From positions 12,239 to 76,238 of the forward strand of contig CAZBOZ010000002.1 of NCBI GenBank assembly GCA_964493665.1: a DNA stretch of 64,000 nt. Reading direction: 5' to 3'. The notes beneath the pieces are model-generated. The model worked only from the letters and a program-made list of their open reading frames with translations. It had not been told where the DNA came from and searched no databases. The first letter of the stretch is position 1. Each line of letters begins with the position of its first letter. Positions 60,660 through 64,000 of this stretch are shown here, one piece after another. The translations under genes and the position numbers were made by a program. The DNA comes from DAOSVX01 sp964493665 (GTDB lineage Bacteria; Bacillota_I; Bacilli_A; RF39; UBA660).

Positions 60660-62633
60660 ATGGGGAGCAATGTACTAAGTGAGTTAATTGTTGTCAAAAG
60701 AAGCGGACAAAGAGTGCCTTTTAATGGCACTAAAATAGCCCTTGCAATCAAAAAAGCCTTTGATAGTGTTTCACCATGTAATAGCGAGAATGTTGTTAAT
60801 AAGATTTATAATAGTGTTTTAGATCATATTACTAAAAATTATATTGATCGAAAAACTATCACTGTAGAAGCTATTCAGGATATTATAGAGGGTATTTTAA
60901 AGGAAGAAAAACATTATGATGTTTATAAACATTTTAGTGCTTATAGATTAAAAAGAAAAGCTTCTAGAGAAGCTTTTGATGAAAAACAACAACATAAATT
61001 TGTAAAATCTAGTGAAAAATTAATATTTGCTTTGGAAGATGATGAAAGCAATCCTTTAGAGTCTTTATTTAAATTAGGTAAAACAATATCTAATGAGTTT
61101 GCTAAATCATATTTAATTGATTCTAAATATGTTAGAGGCCATGATGAAGGTAGTATCTTTATTCATGATTTAGATTATTATGTTTTAGGAGCTACTTTTT
61201 CTACTCACTTAGATTTAAGTTTTATAGATGACTTTGAATATTATTTTGAAAAAGTGTTAAAACACTTACTTTGTATAAAAGATGAACAATGTGGAGAACA
61301 TTCTATTACTTCAATCGACTATTTATTTGTTCCTTGGTTAATATATGAATTTAGAAAAATATTTAAAAGTAATTTATTAAAGTATTTGGAACTGGAGGGG
61401 TTTAATAGTTATTTAAATATTAAAAAATTAGAAGAATTAATAAATAAATTAGAAACTACTTACTTTGATATTAAGATATTTAAAGAATTTATTGTAAATA
61501 AAAGAGGAGAAGAAGTATTTAATAAAGCAATTGATAGTTCTTTAAAAGAGTTAGAAGAGATATTAAAAGCTAAATTAAGAAATTTATTATTATCATTAAA
61601 TAGTTATGATCACATGATAAATAAAGAATACGGCTATACTGTTAGTTTAGGTACTAATACAACTAGAATGGGTATCTTGATAAATAAGGTATATTTAGAG
61701 TTAATAGAAGAACTAGATAGACTAAACAATGTAATGACTATATATAAGTTAAAAGATGAAAAAAGTGATTTAGAAGAAATAAGTAAATTAGTAACTAAAA
61801 ATAAAAACATTGCTTTTAATTATATAAATGCTTCTTTCAATCGTCATAATTATAATAGTGAAGTAGAATACTTTAGTGATGGTAAAAGAATATTAGAAAA
61901 TGTAATTGATAAAAACCAAATGTCTGAAGGGAGAAGCATTATTTCTAAAGTATCAATTAACTTAGTTAGAATAGCTTTAGAAAGTAATGGTTTGAATGAA
62001 TTTTATACTAACTTAGAGAATATGTTAGATTTTGCTAAAAATGAATTGTTACAAGCTTTTGATTACTTATCTGGTAAATATAAAAAGAATTATAAATATT
62101 CATTTAATGAACTAACGCTTGATAGTGATAAGTTAGATGAAGACACCAAAATCAGAAAAGTAATTAAAAATGGTACTTTAAATATTGGTTATAGTGGCTT
62201 AAATGAAACATTAAGAATTTTAAATAATAAAAATGATCTTGATGTAGGAGATTTTAAACTAGCTAGTGATATAGTTAAATTCATGAAATTTAAATGTGAT
62301 AAGTTTAAAGATCTTCATAAGTTAAACTTTGTTATATTTGAAACAGTAGATAGTAAAGTATTAGATTATTTTGAAAAAATAGATAAAGTTATATATGGTA
62401 TTGCTATCAAAAATAAATATGAACCAACTTATAAAATGTTTGATAAAGTTGGAATTAATTTGGAAGATAGATTAAAAATAGAATCAAAGATGCAAAAATA
62501 TTCGGATGGCGGGTACTTAGAAGTAATAAATATACCTAAAAATGCTAGTTATAAAAAGGTGTTAGAAGTAATAAATAAAGCAATTGAATGTGATATTGGT
62601 TACTTTAAAATAGTAGTTGGAAAATTAGAGTAA
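60660..62633 (+). CDS. NrdD-like protein lacking the glycyl-radical and catalytic Cys (probable pseudoenzyme)
   Basis: A 657-aa homologue of class III (anaerobic) ribonucleotide reductase. Residues about 8-100 form an ATP-cone (VVKRSGQRVPFNGTKIALAI). The following core aligns with NrdD: SIFIHDLDYYVLGATF, CGEHSITSIDY, LGTNTTRMGI (for YGTDTSPEGR) and NGTLNIGYSGLNETL. But the position of the active-site Cys (family GTTTCCQIDL) reads ATFSTHLDL with Ser181, and the protein stops at ECDIGYFKIVVGKLE, just where the zinc Cys pairs and glycyl-radical loop would follow. It is an intact frame with GGGGAG ribosome site, coupled to nrdG by TAATG. I infer a non-catalytic partner or nucleotide-sensing regulator. 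Confidence 0.85.
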   Translation: MGSNVLSELIVVKRSGQRVPFNGTKIALAIKKAFDSVSPCNSENVVNKIYNSVLDHITKNYIDRKTITVEAIQDIIEGILKEEKHYDVYKHFSAYRLKRKASREAFDEKQQHKFVKSSEKLIFALEDDESNPLESLFKLGKTISNEFAKSYLIDSKYVRGHDEGSIFIHDLDYYVLGATFSTHLDLSFIDDFEYYFEKVLKHLLCIKDEQCGEHSITSIDYLFVPWLIYEFRKIFKSNLLKYLELEGFNSYLNIKKLEELINKLETTYFDIKIFKEFIVNKRGEEVFNKAIDSSLKELEEILKAKLRNLLLSLNSYDHMINKEYGYTVSLGTNTTRMGILINKVYLELIEELDRLNNVMTIYKLKDEKSDLEEISKLVTKNKNIAFNYINASFNRHNYNSEVEYFSDGKRILENVIDKNQMSEGRSIISKVSINLVRIALESNGLNEFYTNLENMLDFAKNELLQAFDYLSGKYKKNYKYSFNELTLDSDKLDEDTKIRKVIKNGTLNIGYSGLNETLRILNNKNDLDVGDFKLASDIVKFMKFKCDKFKDLHKLNFVIFETVDSKVLDYFEKIDKVIYGIAIKNKYEPTYKMFDKVGINLEDRLKIESKMQKYSDGGYLEVINIPKNASYKKVLEVINKAIECDIGYFKIVVGKLE

Positions 62634-63319
62634 TGAAGATCGGTGGTTTTATGAAATTAACCCTACTTGATTATCCTAATCATGTAGCAGCTATTATATT
62701 TACGCAAGGATGTAACTTTAAATGTCCTTATTGTCATAATTCTTCATTAATAAAAAATACTAGTAACAATTTAATTAGTGAAGAAGAAATATTTGATTAT
62801 TTAGAGAAAAGAAAAAATGTTTTAGATGGAGTATCAATAAGTGGTGGGGAACCACTTATCCAAAAAGATCTAAAAGAGTTTATTAAAAAAGTTAAAAAAC
62901 TTGGTTATGATATAAAGCTTGATACTAACGGGAGTATGCCAAGCGTATTAAAGGAATTAATAAATGAAAAGTTAATTGATTATGTAGCTATGGATATAAA
63001 AGCATCACTTGATAAATATCCTTTAGTTACAGGGGTTAATTATAATTTAGATAAACTAAAAGAAAGTATCAAAATAATCGAAGAAAGTAAAATGGAGTAT
63101 GAATTTAGAACGACAGTTATTAAAGAAATTCATACTACAGAAGATATTAAAAAGATATTAAGTTTGATTAATAAGAAAAGTCCTTATTATATTCAAAATT
63201 TTAATATAAATGAATCAGTTATAAACAAAAATCTTCATGGCTTTAGTGAAGCCGAGTTATTAAAAATAAAAAAAGAATTAGAGAGGAAATATCCTAATAT
63301 AAAATTTAGAGATATTTAA
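62633..63319 (+). CDS. nrdG: Anaerobic ribonucleotide reductase activating protein NrdG
   Basis: Radical SAM enzyme that installs the glycyl radical on NrdD. The cluster motif is CNFKCPYC (C-x3-C-x2-C), preceded by IIFTQGCN, and followed by the SAM motif SISGGEPL. The start is kept at ATG 62633 because MKIGGFMKLTLLDYP matches the family N-terminus. At 228 aa it is the NrdG2-type. It overlaps the upstream NrdD-like gene and sits 11 bases before the second nrdD, between the two. Confidence 0.95.
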   Translation: MKIGGFMKLTLLDYPNHVAAIIFTQGCNFKCPYCHNSSLIKNTSNNLISEEEIFDYLEKRKNVLDGVSISGGEPLIQKDLKEFIKKVKKLGYDIKLDTNGSMPSVLKELINEKLIDYVAMDIKASLDKYPLVTGVNYNLDKLKESIKIIEESKMEYEFRTTVIKEIHTTEDIKKILSLINKKSPYYIQNFNINESVINKNLHGFSEAELLKIKKELERKYPNIKFRDI

Positions 63320-63330
63320 GAGGAGAAAAA

Positions 63331-64000
63331 ATGTACAAAGTAAGAAAAAGAGATGGAAAAGTAGTAAGTTTTAATGTTAAAAAGATAGGAGAAGCTATTG
63401 AAAAGGCTTTTGAAGCCACAGAAGTTAATTTTACTGATGATGTAATAGATTTTTTGGCATTAAAGGTAACTGCTGATTTTGCTGAAAAAATAAAAGACAA
63501 TATTATTAATGTTGAAGATATTCAAGATAGTGTTGAGGAGGTTTTATCTAAAGCTGGGTATACAGAAGTAGCCAAAGCTTATATTTTATATCGTAAATTA
63601 CATGAAAAAATGCGTAATGTTAAATCAACATTACTAGATTTTAAAGAAGTAGTTAATGGTTATGTTAATGTAACTGACTGGCGTGTTAAAGAAAACTCTA
63701 CAGTTACTTATTCTGTAGGAGGATTAATATTATCTAACTCAGGAGCTATTACTGCTAACTATTGGTTAAGCGAAGTATATGATGAAGAAATAGCTAAAGC
63801 TCATAAAGATTGTGATTTACATATTCATGATTTATCAATGTTAACAGGATATTGTGCTGGATGGAATTTAAAACAATTAATCAAAGAAGGATTAGGTGGA
63901 ATACCTGGTAAAATAACTTCTTCACCTGCTAGGCATTTAAATACTTTATGTAATCAAATGGTTAACTTTTTAGGAATATTACAAAATGAATGGGCTGGAG
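63331..64000 (+). CDS. nrdD: Anaerobic ribonucleoside-triphosphate reductase NrdD, N-terminal part (runs off window)
   Basis: Class III reductase making deoxyribonucleotides without oxygen. The visible 223 residues start with an ATP-cone (KVRKRDGKVVSFNVKKIGEAI) and continue into the reductase core: HIHDLSMLTGYCAGWNL with the active-site Cys175, and AITANYWLSEVYDEEIAKAH. The YCAGW form belongs to the NrdD group usually paired with this NrdG type. The glycyl-radical domain would lie beyond the window. The ribosome site AAGAGGAG precedes ATG 63331. Confidence 0.95.
   Translation, partial: MYKVRKRDGKVVSFNVKKIGEAIEKAFEATEVNFTDDVIDFLALKVTADFAEKIKDNIINVEDIQDSVEEVLSKAGYTEVAKAYILYRKLHEKMRNVKSTLLDFKEVVNGYVNVTDWRVKENSTVTYSVGGLILSNSGAITANYWLSEVYDEEIAKAHKDCDLHIHDLSMLTGYCAGWNLKQLIKEGLGGIPGKITSSPARHLNTLCNQMVNFLGILQNEWAG

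Overview
This is a gene-dense, very AT-rich stretch (G+C looks close to 30%, not computed) of a low-GC Gram-positive chromosome. Gene orders such as rimM-trmD-rplS-lepB-rbgA-rnhB-topA, dnaG-rpoD-trmK, tmcAL-yceD-rpmF and mraZ-rsmH-ftsL-ftsI, together with MurT/GatD, LtaS-type synthases and TarI/TarJ, point to Bacillota. The small streamlined proteins and short gene gaps suggest one of the uncultured gut Bacilli lineages near Erysipelotrichales or RF39; that placement is inference. TGA is used as a stop throughout, so the code is standard. No intergenic gap exceeds 300 bases; the largest are 7102-7331, 16833-17033 and 44984-45167.

Layout. 1-967 is the end of a SUF Fe-S locus (sufS, sufU). 1023-3789 holds a DUF2207 membrane protein, a YgjP-like metallopeptidase and a small acidic protein. 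3836-13876 is a translation/cell-envelope block (TrmH-type methyltransferase, rimM, trmD, rplS, lepB, rbgA, rnhB, an LtaS-like synthase, topA), interrupted between lepB and rbgA by a RhuM-Fic gene. A PhnP-like metallo-beta-lactamase gene follows, bracketed by two identical terminators, then the minus-strand murT-gatD pair. 17034-28960 contains rpsB-tsf, glyA, uvrC, dnaG, rpoD, trmK and tmcAL. 29044-30297 is the yceD-rpmF cluster. 30413-41748 is a rearranged division and cell-wall (dcw) cluster: mraZ, rsmH, ftsL, ftsI, tRNA-Leu, mraY, a second LtaS-like synthase, a minus-strand glycosyltransferase, murG, murB and ftsQ. 41738-47981 carries queH, two unknown genes, a Xer-type recombinase, a class II Fic protein and pyrG. 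48044-59933 is a surface glycopolymer locus (tagA, flippase, polymerase, five glycosyl- or polyol-phosphate transferases, tarI, tarJ, wecB). 60660-64000 is an anaerobic ribonucleotide reductase operon.

How they work together. TagA and WecB would make and transfer ManNAc, TarJ and TarI would make CDP-ribitol, the TagF-like enzyme would transfer polyol phosphate, and the flippase and polymerase suggest Wzx/Wzy-type assembly. The LtaS-like enzymes add glycerol-phosphate chemistry, and MraY/MurG/MurB/FtsI/FtsQ build peptidoglycan.

Most notable observations: (1) an NrdD-like protein with an ATP-cone but no active-site cysteine, no zinc site and no glycyl-radical loop, encoded just upstream of nrdG and a second NrdD; (2) a GatD homologue lacking both the nucleophile Cys and the catalytic His, next to a MurT with an incomplete zinc ribbon; (3) ribosomal protein S2 carrying a C-terminal Rho_N/SAP-like segment; (4) a duplicated 67-bp unit with repeated TGTNNCA heptamers ahead of the Fic gene; (5) promoters nested in terminators, and two genes whose promoter geometry predicts leaderless mRNA.
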